From NCBI GenBank assembly GCA_001275005.1, contig JWZX01001543.1:1-19096 (forward strand): a stretch of 19,096 nucleotides of DNA, read 5' to 3'. This DNA is from Chrysochromulina tobinii (lineage: Eukaryota; Haptophyta; Prymnesiales; Chrysochromulinaceae). This document shows, one piece after another, positions 7,915 to 16,500 of the stretch. Positions within the stretch are counted from its first letter, which is position 1. Every line of letters starts with the position of its first letter. The position numbers and the translations under genes were made by a program. The notes under the pieces are model-generated. The model saw only the letters and a list, made by a program, of their open reading frames with translations. It ran no database searches and had not been told where the DNA came from.

Positions 7915-9820
7915 CGCCCGAGGCGATGCTGAGCGCACGCGCCGCCCTCCCCGTGCGCCGCGCCGCCAGCGGTGCCGCCTTTTCGTCCTCGGCCGAAGAC
8001 GCCAACTGACCGACCACGAGTCCAAAGATGCCCAGCGGCCGCGCCACGATCGCCACCGCCTTGGCGACCAGCGTGCCCGTACTCCACTCAAACGCGCACA
8101 ATGTATGCTCGTCGCCGCCGCTCGTGCCCACCGCTAGCAGCAGCGAGCCGTCGGGCGAAAAGGCGAGAGCACAGATCGAGTTCTTGAAGCATGGCTGCGG
8201 GGCATTGCCGCCCGCGCCGCCGCCATCGGGGCCACCGTCCGCCGCGGTCGTCCAACCCACCCGCCCGAGCTCCCGAAGCGTGGCGAGGGCCCACACCGTC
8301 GCATACGCGGCCGTCTTCTCGAGAGCCGAGCCAAGCTGCGCTGTGGCGACCTTGGTTCCACTCGGATGCAGCGCTATGCAACTGATCAGCTGGCTATGGC
8401 CCTCGAAGCAGTGCTGCTCGCCGCTCACGGTATCGAGGACGACGGCGAGCCGACCGGCCGGATACACGACTGACGCGAAGTTGGCGCCGCCGCCGCCTCC
8501 TCGACTGCCGGCGCCGCTGCCGCCGCTGCCGGGGTAGTGGCGTCCGCAGCCCGCCACGGCGGCGGGCTGATAGGCGCGGGACTGGGCGGCAATGTCGGCG
8601 TGAAGAGGGAGTGCAATCACATTCGGGGCGCGCGAGGTACGTCCAGCCCCATCATAGCCCGCCACGCCGCCCACGATGGCGCGTTGCAGCTCGTACTCGG
8701 GCGGCGTGCTCGAGAGTTTCACAAGCCTCGCGTCCAACGCGGTGGGGAGCCCGACGGCGTGGCTGCACTGGGGATACGTCATCGCGTCAGGCAATGGCGA
8801 GGGCGGCGTGCCTGTGGCGCCAAACGGGCCCGGGACCGCCACCATGCCTTCCGAGGTGGGTGGGTCATGCGACGCTCGCCCTCGGGCGCCGCCTCGGGCG
8901 CCGCCTGTGGCCTGAGCGGCAGCGGCGGCGGCGGCGGAGGCGGCGGTGACTGTCAAGGGCGCCGCGCGTGCACGGACGCTGTGCGCGTGACCACCGCCGC
9001 CTACGGCCGAGACCGCCGCCACGTTGGCCACGCCCGCGCTCGCGCCCGCCATCGTACGTGACGTGAGTGCCGCCGCGCTGCGACCTCCGAGGGAGGTGAC
9101 GGAGGTGGCGGCGGTGGCGGAGAGGCCCAAGTAGCTGTCGTCGGGGCTGGCAGGGGGCACGGGGCAGAGCCGCTCAAGGAGGAGGTGCACGCGCCCACGG
9201 CCTGCCTCCTGCCACAGCTGTGCGAGCACCGTCTGTCGGAAGAGGAGGGGCTCGATGCCGTGGGCGCCAGCGGCACCGCTGGTTCTAGCCACGAGCGGTT
9301 TGAGCGGGTGGAGCGCCTGCGCAAGTTGCGCCTCGCTCACCCAGTCACCCTCGGGCGCAACCGCGCGCAGCAGCCTGAGCAGCAGCAGCTGCCGGATGAG
9401 CGCGGGTCGCTGTGCCGGCTGCAGCTGCGCCGCCTGGAGCGAGGGCAGCACGCCGCGGCTGTCGCAAGCGTCGAGCGCTGCCTGGCACTGCGTGACCGCC
9501 TGCACGACCTCGTCGGTCGATTGCACCTCTGGCGGCACATGGTGCGCTGGCCCGGCCGCGGACAGCCGCGCCGAGTCGCAACCAGAACCACGTGCTGAGT
9601 TGCACGAGGCAGTGCCGTTGCTGCAACGGCTCGAGAGACCAGGCCTATATAGGTCACGACTTACCACGCACCTTGCTGAACTGCTGCCATCACGGCTTGC
9701 GGCTGCAGCCAAACCTCGACCGGTTGGTGCGCGGCCGCCACGGCCGCGCGAGGCGGTCGGCTCCATGACGCGAAGCGATTCGTTTTCACGCGCGAAACCG
9801 CGTGTGAAAGAGTGAAACAA
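5384..9820 (-). CDS. EML-like protein: HELP motif plus tandem WD40 beta-propeller
   Basis: A continuous 1478-codon frame. EML/EMAP proteins bind microtubules through a HELP motif packed in the first of two joined WD40 propellers. Seen here: a Leu/Gln-rich helical N-terminal region (about 100-210), low-complexity Ala/Gly/Ser stretches, and a HELP-type segment at about 450-500 (YPAGRLAVV, then EGHSQLISCIALHPSG and ATAQLG). WD-type units follow almost to the C-terminus, such as ICALAFSPDGSLLLAVG, GGMDGTLHLWE, ATGHPDGTVRIHL, GGHDRAIRVFEL, STSSARELFVWSL and FDRILVRWDV. GDLRLYRSPCVV near residue 1410 matches a conserved stretch of the second EML propeller. Gly-rich (636-648) and acidic (about 858-872) insertions separate blades. 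Length exceeds animal EMLs (about 650-980) because of these insertions and the N-terminal extension. The start is uncertain: Met19 (9766) or a spliced start are alternatives. A cytoskeletal or ciliary role is inference from the family. Confidence 0.85.
7878..7913. repeat. (CCG)12 microsatellite encoding poly-Gly
   Basis: Twelve uninterrupted CCG units on the plus strand. On the minus strand they are read as GGC and form a poly-glycine run at about residues 636-648 of the EML-like protein, inside a loop between WD units. It is a slippage-prone site where length polymorphism is likely. Confidence 0.9.
9659..9664 (-). other. Candidate 5' splice donor GTAAGT
   Basis: A perfect GTAAGT lies on the minus strand near the N-terminus of the EML-like gene. 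A TTGCAG acceptor follows after 44 nt in total. Splicing there would join the frame starting at 9843 (or its inner Met at 9690) to the long frame. The long frame is also open straight through, so splicing is optional and the call is weak. Confidence 0.3.
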
Positions 9821-10142
9821 ATTTCACTGCCAATGGTTATCATTAAACAGTCGGCGGCGACAAATACCGCCGAGGCGAGCGATCTCGACAGTGGGGAGCG
9901 CGTGGATCGCGCGAGGTATCTCGCCTGGCCGAGATCGGGTGACGCCGTTTGCGACGCGTGCCCACCGAAGTTCCAAGTTGGATTTGCAATCTTTGCAATC
10001 TAGAATCTTCTCTTGACCGTTGCGCGAAATAACGCAAATTAACATTCGCCGAGAAGCACCACTAATACTAAGGCTGGAGGCTGCCCGATTCGGTACCGAT
10101 GCGTGTGCTACAAACCGCTAGAAGGGTGAAAGTTGTGCAAAC
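9821..10142 (-). promoter_or_regulatory. Spacer upstream of the EML-like gene
   Basis: This 322-bp gap between the sialidase-fold gene stop and the EML-like start is less GC-rich than the flanking coding sequence. It contains a perfect 9-bp tandem duplication, TTTGCAATC at 9983-9991 and 9992-10000. No RNA gene or convincing ORF is seen. A promoter role for the EML-like gene is inferred from position. Confidence 0.35.
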
Positions 10143-12290
10143 CTACAGCTGCGGGCACGCGGAGTCCCGACTCGTCGCGCATTGAAACCGCTGAGGGTTG
10201 GCAAGAATTTCGTCTAGTGTACTACCTCCATCTCGTCGTGTTCCGTCCCTGAGCGCTTGCAGTCCCTTCCGGGTCCATTGCGCGAGCAGCCCGCACCCGA
10301 ACTCATAACGCACGAGCTGTGACATCTCGGGTCCATGCTTGGCTGCTGCTCCAATCGCAGGAGTGCCGCTGCCAGCATGTCGCCAGCCTCTGACCTTTGC
10401 ATCCTCGAGCCATACTCGGAGCACCTCCGGCGTGCGCTTGTCGACGTAGATGTACGGCACGGATTCGTGCACAAGTAGCGCGATGCGCTCCTGGCTCACG
10501 CGCACGAGCCCACCGGACACTGGGTGGTGTGCCGAGCGCTCGCCATACGCAGCGCAGCGCACGAGCGGCGAGAGCGGCGACCAACGCAAGCCATCGACAG
10601 AGAATGTGAGGCTGACGCACGCGGAGAAGTGATGCACGACTGGAACCATGGCAACTAGGGAGCCGTTATGCACTGGGTTGGGCTGGACGGAGAAGAAGTA
10701 CAAGTCGCCATTCGACGGCGCCCACTGCTCGATGTGCAATTGTGAAAAGGGTGACCAAGAGCGCCCATTGTCCTTGGACCGCGTGGCCTGGACAAAGCGA
10801 AGGCCACTGGCTCCAGAATTCGCGCGCGCGAAGAGCACAAGTTCGCCATTGTGCTCCACGAGGCTCAGCCTGCCATCGAACTCGCACGCACCGCTGCCAT
10901 CAGCGCGCGTCCACGCCCGAGGGCGCCGCTCGACGCAACCAGGATGCGTCCCGTTGAAGATCAGTCGAAAGTCACGCCACTGAGTCGATTGTGGAGCGGC
11001 ATCCAGATAGTATTGGCCCCGACCGGCATACCGCGGCGACTGCTCTGTGGCGGTGCTCCATCGCAAGCTGAGGCCGGTTGCCATGTAGACGCCTGGGCGT
11101 GCACCACTTCCAAGGGGCAGAAAGTGGGGGCCGAAGCGGCCGCCAATCACCGCAAACCGCGAGCCGCCGTCAATGGAGGCAAACGCGGCATTGTGCGTCA
11201 TGGTCGTGGGGATGAGGTGTGAGTTGTTCCGCGTCTGGACGGGCAATACTAGCTGCGGATAGCGGGTGTAGCCAAACGTTCGACCGCCGTCTGTGGACGT
11301 GATCATCGCCACCCATCGCTCCGCGACGTCGTTCTTGAAGAGCAGACATAACTCGGGCGGGGCCAAGGCGAGTCGAGGCTGTTGCAGCCCGCAGTGCATC
11401 AGGGTGTAGTAGCGATACCTGCGCATGACACGACGCTGGATCGAGACGAAGCTTCGCACGGTGGAGAGGAGCGACGGTTCGTCATCGTCGTCTACAGCCG
11501 CGCTAGTGGTATTGTCCTGCGGCACGAGCAGCTTCCACTCAGGCGCCAACAGCCGCTTGGGAAACGTCACAACATCTCGGCTCACTTTGCAGGCGCTGCG
11601 CGCTTCCAGATGGCGAGTGGCAGCAAGCGCAGTCTCGAGGAGTGCCGGATGATCGGGCGTGCAAGCTGATGTGGGTGCAAATCGACCCGTGCACCAGATC
11701 CAGCCGTCGGGCGTGGAGGAGGTGCACTGGGAGTCGAGAATGTCGCGTCGCGTCTCCATCTTGCGCCAGGCATGGCGCCAGCAGCGCTCCGATTGTATCG
11801 ACCCCCACGCTCCGGTATACGTGGAACTGGAAGGGGCGTCGCAGTGGCGACCGATCATTATGAGCATCGTTGGCGCGTCCAATCGAGCGAGTTCCATGGC
11901 TGCGGAGAGGTCAACGATGAGGGTTTGCCGCCCTTCAGCCGATGGTGCGTCCATATGAAGCACAAGGACATCGCAAGATCTGGGCAGCGTGGCGGCAGCT
12001 GGATGATGGAGTATGGCACGCGCTGAGAGAAGCGCTGGTCCGGCACTCAGCATCTGCGCGGAATGGTTGTGCAACAGTCGACGAACCTTCCGGCTCAAGT
12101 CGGAGTTTGCCCGCCTTTGCAGGAAGGTGATGCCGATAAACTCGCAGCCCTCACCAAGTTCTTTGCACAGCAAGGCTGCAGATGGGGCACCCGGTCGCGT
12201 GTTGACCTCGCACACGCGTGGCGCACGACCCGTCGACTGTGCAAAGGAGCTTGCGCGCCCAACGAAGCCTTCGGGAAGCGTGTCGACCAT
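10143..12290 (-). CDS. Sialidase-fold (BNR/Asp-box) protein with unassigned N-terminal region
   Basis: A 715-residue frame ending in TAG. The C-terminal part (from about residue 290) looks like a six-bladed sialidase-type beta-propeller. Asp-box motifs appear as STDGGRTFGY (about 331), SKDNGRSWSPF (about 505) and a degenerate SVDGLRWSPL (about 564), each following a strand. Other propeller-like stretches are ALAPPELCLLFKND, GGSRFAVIGGRFGP and HNGELVLFARAN. Typical exo-sialidases need an Arg triad, Tyr and Asp; I cannot assign these with confidence, so enzymatic activity is open. The first 250 residues match nothing I recognise and show no signal peptide at Met1, though several Cys and a possible N-glycosylation site (FNGTHPG) would suit the secretory route. 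A missing 5' exon is possible. It starts 85 bp from the divergent FKBP gene. Alternatives are a glycan-binding lectin-like propeller or another glycosidase of the same fold. Confidence 0.7.
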   Translation of the reverse strand: MVDTLPEGFVGRASSFAQSTGRAPRVCEVNTRPGAPSAALLCKELGEGCEFIGITFLQRRANSDLSRKVRRLLHNHSAQMLSAGPALLSARAILHHPAAATLPRSCDVLVLHMDAPSAEGRQTLIVDLSAAMELARLDAPTMLIMIGRHCDAPSSSTYTGAWGSIQSERCWRHAWRKMETRRDILDSQCTSSTPDGWIWCTGRFAPTSACTPDHPALLETALAATRHLEARSACKVSRDVVTFPKRLLAPEWKLLVPQDNTTSAAVDDDDEPSLLSTVRSFVSIQRRVMRRYRYYTLMHCGLQQPRLALAPPELCLLFKNDVAERWVAMITSTDGGRTFGYTRYPQLVLPVQTRNNSHLIPTTMTHNAAFASIDGGSRFAVIGGRFGPHFLPLGSGARPGVYMATGLSLRWSTATEQSPRYAGRGQYYLDAAPQSTQWRDFRLIFNGTHPGCVERRPRAWTRADGSGACEFDGRLSLVEHNGELVLFARANSGASGLRFVQATRSKDNGRSWSPFSQLHIEQWAPSNGDLYFFSVQPNPVHNGSLVAMVPVVHHFSACVSLTFSVDGLRWSPLSPLVRCAAYGERSAHHPVSGGLVRVSQERIALLVHESVPYIYVDKRTPEVLRVWLEDAKVRGWRHAGSGTPAIGAAAKHGPEMSQLVRYEFGCGLLAQWTRKGLQALRDGTRRDGGSTLDEILANPQRFQCATSRDSACPQL

Positions 12291-12375
12291 ATGTTATGTG
12301 CCGGTAATTGTACCGGTAATTCGTCGAATTCCGCACGAAGAATGTCGTATACGCACTCGCCCTAGCTCCTTCTGT
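12291..12375. promoter_or_regulatory. Shared divergent promoter region with paired CCGGTAATT
   Basis: The minus-strand sialidase-fold gene starts at 12290 and the plus-strand FKBP gene at 12376, so both promoters must lie in or beyond these 85 bp. Two copies of CCGGTAATT occur at 12301-12309 and 12313-12321, 12 bp apart (about one helical turn). A third related half, GTCGAATT, follows at 12323-12330. The pairing suggests a protein-binding site; this is inference. Confidence 0.4.
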
Positions 12376-13095
12376 ATGCCGTCCTTCGGCGCAATTAAGC
12401 TCTTGCAAACGCGCACGGGCGCCTCAAGGAATGACTGCAAGCGTGCGCTCGAGGAGCACAATGATGATGTGGAAGCAGCCGCTGCGGCGCTCGGCGAGAA
12501 GCTGGGAGACCAGGCCTCAAGTTCCAGCAGCGGCGGCGCCGTCGCTCCCTCTGCGAATCAGCGCGCTCTGGACAGCTGGCATGATAAGGATGTGGGCGTT
12601 TCCGTCTCTGTTGTGCGCATCGAGGCAGGCGACGGTGTCACCTTTCCAGTCGCGGGAGACACAGTTAGCGTGCACTACCGCGGCATGCTGCAGACGGACG
12701 GCAGTGAGTTTGACTCGTCGTACACACGGAATCGGCCATTCTCGTTCACGCTGGGCGTGGGCGAGGTGGTTCGTGGCTGGGACGAGGGCGTGTCCAAAAT
12801 GAGCCTGGGCGAGAAGGCCGAGCTCCTCGTCACATCGGACTTTGCGTATGGGGCCAACGGGCACGGCAAGGTCATCCCACCGAATGCGGACCTGAGGTTT
12901 GAAGTGCGTCTGCTCGAGGTGCGTCGGGCGGGCGCCGCGCCGCCGCCGCCGCCGCCGAAGCCACCGCTGCCACCTCCGGGTGGGGGCAAGCTGTCAGCCG
13001 CACCCGTGCCGCTCGTGAGCCTGGTCGCCGCCTCGCCCGACTCCGTGGCGGTGCGCGTCGCCTTCGCCAGGGGTTCGGACTTGATTACTTTTTAG
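12376..13095 (+). CDS. FKBP-type peptidyl-prolyl isomerase with N-terminal TS-N/UBA-like domain
   Basis: A 239-residue protein; FKBPs catalyse cis-trans isomerisation of prolyl bonds and bind FK506. Residues 71-183 align well by eye with FKBP12, and the pocket residues appear present: Tyr101, Phe112, Asp113, Phe124, Val131, Val132, Trp135, Tyr158, Ile167 and Phe175. Before it, residues 4-42 (IKLLQTRTGASRNDCKRAL, then EEHNDDVEAAAAALGEK) match the UBA-like TS-N domain that opens elongation factor Ts, where TGA-xx-DCK-AL is the signature. A Ser-rich linker joins the two. After the FKBP domain comes a poly-Pro tail (about 189-204) and a short Val/Ala-rich C-terminus. The start at 12376 was chosen because the domain follows at once; the upstream in-frame extension to 12013 is antisense to the neighbouring gene. 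No transit peptide is visible, so a cytosolic or nuclear site is likeliest. The TS-N end may bind a nascent chain, ubiquitin or ribosome; this is inferred. Confidence 0.93.
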   Translation: MPSFGAIKLLQTRTGASRNDCKRALEEHNDDVEAAAAALGEKLGDQASSSSSGGAVAPSANQRALDSWHDKDVGVSVSVVRIEAGDGVTFPVAGDTVSVHYRGMLQTDGSEFDSSYTRNRPFSFTLGVGEVVRGWDEGVSKMSLGEKAELLVTSDFAYGANGHGKVIPPNADLRFEVRLLEVRRAGAAPPPPPPKPPLPPPGGGKLSAAPVPLVSLVAASPDSVAVRVAFARGSDLITF

Positions 13096-13428
13096 GCGTG
13101 TGAGGAATGCGATTTGAAAGGGTCGCAGGGCCTTAACAGATTCAGCTGCGCGATACTCTCGTTGTCTGCGAAAAAATGTACGATCACAGCGTCAACGGCA
13201 TCCGGCCGCGCCGCACACGTCAAGCGAGCCGACTAGAACGGAACGTAGCTCCGTACACGCGCGGCGACGAGAACTTCTCGTCCCGCAACTGAGTGTGCGA
13301 AGCCTGTACTCGCTACTAAGGGTGGAGCCTCTCTCTCAAGCGTTGGGCAAGAGGCCGAATCCGAGCTGCGTCAAAGTCGGATTTTTGACGAATTCGAGGG
13401 CCAAATCAGAGCTGCGTGCGCACGCGGC
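13096..13428. other. Convergent intergenic region, first part
   Basis: This stretch after the FKBP stop holds no credible gene. It has a perfect 8-bp inverted repeat, GACGAGAA / TTCTCGTC, at 13266-13282 with a one-base centre, too tight to form a normal hairpin loop. No RNA gene or recognised poly(A) signal was found. Confidence 0.4.
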
Positions 13429-13496
13429 CAGTCCGCCGACACGGAGGCTCATTTCATTAGGCTCATTAGTCCAGTCCGCCGACACGGAGGTTCATT
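13429..13496. repeat. 25-bp direct repeat, two copies
   Basis: CAGTCCGCCGACACGGAGGC begins a 25-bp unit at 13429-13453 that recurs at 13472-13496 with a single C/T difference. The space between holds GGCTCATTAGT, related to the 9-bp minisatellite just downstream, so the whole patch appears to have grown by local duplication. Confidence 0.85.
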
Positions 13497-13509
13497 GCCT
13501 ATGCAGATA

Positions 13510-13554
13510 GGCTCATTCGGCTCATTCGGCTCATTCGGCCCATTAGGCTCATTG
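13510..13554. repeat. 9-bp minisatellite (GGCTCATTC)5
   Basis: Five contiguous 9-bp units: three exact GGCTCATTC at 13510-13536, then GGCCCATTA and GGCTCATTG. The last unit covers the stop codon of the minus-strand glycosyltransferase gene (TGA at 13551-13549). Related GGCTCATT and TTCATT words also occur at 13446-13496. Confidence 0.9.
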
Positions 13555-16500
13555 CTTATGCAGGTAGGCAGGTCGGTCGTTCGTCGACCACGCCTGTCGG
13601 CGCCGGCCGTGCCTCGGGCCGGACCAGCGCGGCACATTGTCCCAGCTGCGCTTGGGCTCGACGAGCCGACTGGCGAGCATCGCGGCCGCGTCCTTGAGGC
13701 ACTGGACGGGCTCCGCTTCGGGCAGCGGCGGTGGTCTGTGGAAGCCCCAGGTGCAGTTGATCGGATTGGCCCACTCATCGTGAGCGTTCGGCCCGATGCC
13801 GTACGTCGGGTTCTCAAACTCGTCGCAGTATCGCACCTGCTCCGCCACGCCGAGCACCGTGTGCATGATGGCATTGAACTCGCGATTCGCCTGCGTAGAG
13901 CCGAGGTGCTCGCAAAGTAGCTCGATCGATCTCGCGTCCACAGTGAGCACGTACGCCGAGCCCCAGCCCGCCGTGCTGAGCGCGCCCTTGACGTCACTGT
14001 AGCTGTCGCCCACTCCCATTGTTAGCGTGCGCCGCGGCTTGCCGTCGGCACCCGGGCTCGTGGCAGCTCCGAGTTCGTTCGCTGTCCAGCCGCGCGCGCC
14101 TATCACCCCGAGCTCGACTGCATCGGCGCGGTCTGATGGCAAGATGCGGCTGTGGTTGAGGAAGGAATATTCTCGGAAGGGCGCGTCCGAGTGGACCCAC
14201 TTCTCGAGGTCGTACACGTGGTCGAAGGGGCAGTGGAACGGGAGCGGGTGCTGGCTCGCGCTCACGCCTGGCATCCGGCAGTTGGCCATCGGGTTCCAAA
14301 AGCGGTCGCACCAACACTGCATGCGCGGCATGATCACCTTGCGACGGAGCGCCCTCCCGAGCGCCATCGCATTGTGCACCAGGCGCCGTTGGAAGGAGTC
14401 GAGCAACAGGTGGCGGTTGGGGTTGCGGATCGGCAACTTGAAGACGTTGGGCACTGTGTTCTCGAGGGCCTTGCCCACGTACGTGTACACACCCTCGAGC
14501 TTCACAGTTGCGGACGCCTCGTTACGCGTGAGCGAGTCGAGATCGGGAGGCATCAAATCTCCGGTGAGCTGCAGGAAGCCCTCGTAGCTCGCCTCTGCCG
14601 GATGGGTCCCCGTGCCCTGCCGCCTGTAGTAGCCGTCGTCGTCGACGGCCCAGAGGCCCTTCTCCCGCAGCCGCGAGCGCTTGCCCCACGTGAACTCGGC
14701 CGTGTCGCCGAACTGGAAGGTCGTGTGCACGCACGCGGGCATGAAGCCGTTACGCTCCTGCAGCGACTGCGTGAAGAAGGTGTGCCCCGACGCGAAGTGC
14801 AGGTAGGGGAGCGTGCCGATGGCGAGAGGGAGCTGTCCCTCGCCGCCGCACGCGCGGCAGGTGAGCCTCTTGAATTGCACATTCCGCAGGGCCGCAAAGT
14901 ACTGTGCGGCCGTCCGCGGCCGGCGGTCGGTGACCTGCTCATAGTCGCGCCACGTGCCGGGTAGCCTCGTTCCGCGAGCGAGCAAGTCGGCCTCCTGGGG
15001 CGGGATGGCGGCGTGGAGGGCGGTCATGTTGGCGAGGGTAGCCTCGAGATGCTTCAGCCGACCCTCCGCGAGGGGCGTCGCCCTCCGCACAAGCCCCGCC
15101 GCCTCGCGTCGGATCGCATCGCTCGACGCCTTGAGGCCAAGGGCCAGCTGCCTCATCTCCGTCGCACGGTGCACGACCTCGTTGAAAAAGGTCTGGTCAT
15201 TCGACCACCACTGCAGAAAGCCGCCAGAGGGCGGCGGGCGCTCGACCATCTCCTTTTGCATGCGCCGGATCCACTCATCACAGAGCGCGAGAGCCGCACG
15301 CGTCGAGCGCAGCAGGATGATGCCGGTGTTCAACTCGCCATAGAGGCCCCACGAGGCGCCGTCGTGGTCGTTGATGCCCGAGGTCACGTCCGTGGACACG
15401 ACGACGTCAGCGAGCGGCAGGAGCGCCGTGCCCATCGCCTTGCCCGAGAGGAAGGGTCGTGGGTCCGAGAGCCAGACCACATCGAGATCCGAACAGAGCA
15501 GGTCAAAGCCCGCCCGCAGAAACTCCATAAAGAATCGGACCTTGAGGATGCCCATCTGCATGAACGCCTTCGGGTCCATCCGATAGTACTTCCACCGGGT
15601 CTCGACCGCGCTCTCGGCATCGCCTCCGCTCTTCGCCATCATGACCGCCGGGATGTCGTGCTCATTCGCGAGCGCAAAGAGCTTGGCGTCCATGCACGCG
15701 ACGCAGTAGAGCATGCCCGTATTCTCGCGCGCATGGACCGCCCAGTTGCGCAGCATGTCGTTCACCGTCGCGCCGCCAAACACGAGCAGCAGCGGCTCGC
15801 CCGCGGGCGGCGGCGCCTGTGAGAACAGCTTTTGCGCCGCCTCATTCAGCTGCAGTCCACTCCGCTTCTGCCAGCCTTGCTGCGCCCCCGTGCCCCAGCC
15901 GCCAGGGGGCTCGGCGAGCGGGTTGGGGCCGCCGTCGCCCGGGTACGGATCCTTGGCGCGTTTCTTGGCTGGAAAGCAGCCGGGGCGCTCGCACGCGCGT
16001 CGCGACTGCTCCTCGTCGAGCGTGTACGCGCCCTCTCCGCCGTGGCTCTTCGTGTACTGGTTGACATCCTCAATCTCGCTCGCGTGCATGTCGCACTGGG
16101 CCGTGGGCACCGCCACGTGGCTGCGCATCCGCCCGTCGTGCACGAGCCACACCGCCGCCCACTGGGTGACCAGGCAGCCCGTCGCCATCGGGTCGGCCGC
16201 GCGCGACTGCAGCTGCGACTCCATCTTCTGCTGCTTCTCAGAGTGCCGACGAGCTTCTGATGCCGCCGACGTCTCCAGCTCCAAGCCTGCTGCGCTCGCG
16301 ATGGCCTCCTTCTGCAACGACAAGGCGTGTGCTTCGTCCTCGGGCGTCAAGTGGATGACACCCTGCTGCTGCATGGGTGTGCGTGCCTGCCGCAAGAGCC
16401 GCGCACCGTCGTTTGCGCCCGAGTCCCCAGTGCCAAGCCGCGAAGTCATCGAGGCGCCCGCAGCGATGAGCGCGATGCCAAAGATGAGCGCGAGGCCCGT

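Noticed and set aside
9644-9653. CCTATATAGG as the TATA box of the EML-like gene
   Set aside because: The next downstream in-frame Met would lie about 250 residues into the protein and lose the N-terminal helical region, so it is kept only as an oddity.
12013-12375. Upstream extension of the FKBP frame
   Set aside because: It is antisense to the sialidase-fold gene and crosses the divergent promoter; the TS-N domain begins right after the Met at 12376.
13266-13282. Inverted repeat GACGAGAA/TTCTCGTC as a terminator
   Set aside because: The one-base centre cannot form a loop, and intrinsic hairpin terminators do not apply to nuclear genes.
13429-13554. CRISPR-like array
   Set aside because: The 9-bp units abut with no spacers, the 25-bp unit occurs only twice, and the genome is eukaryotic.
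13495-13920. Plus-strand ORF with GSFGSFGSFG repeats
   Set aside because: The repeat is only the minisatellite translated, and the rest is antisense to the GT77 C-terminus.
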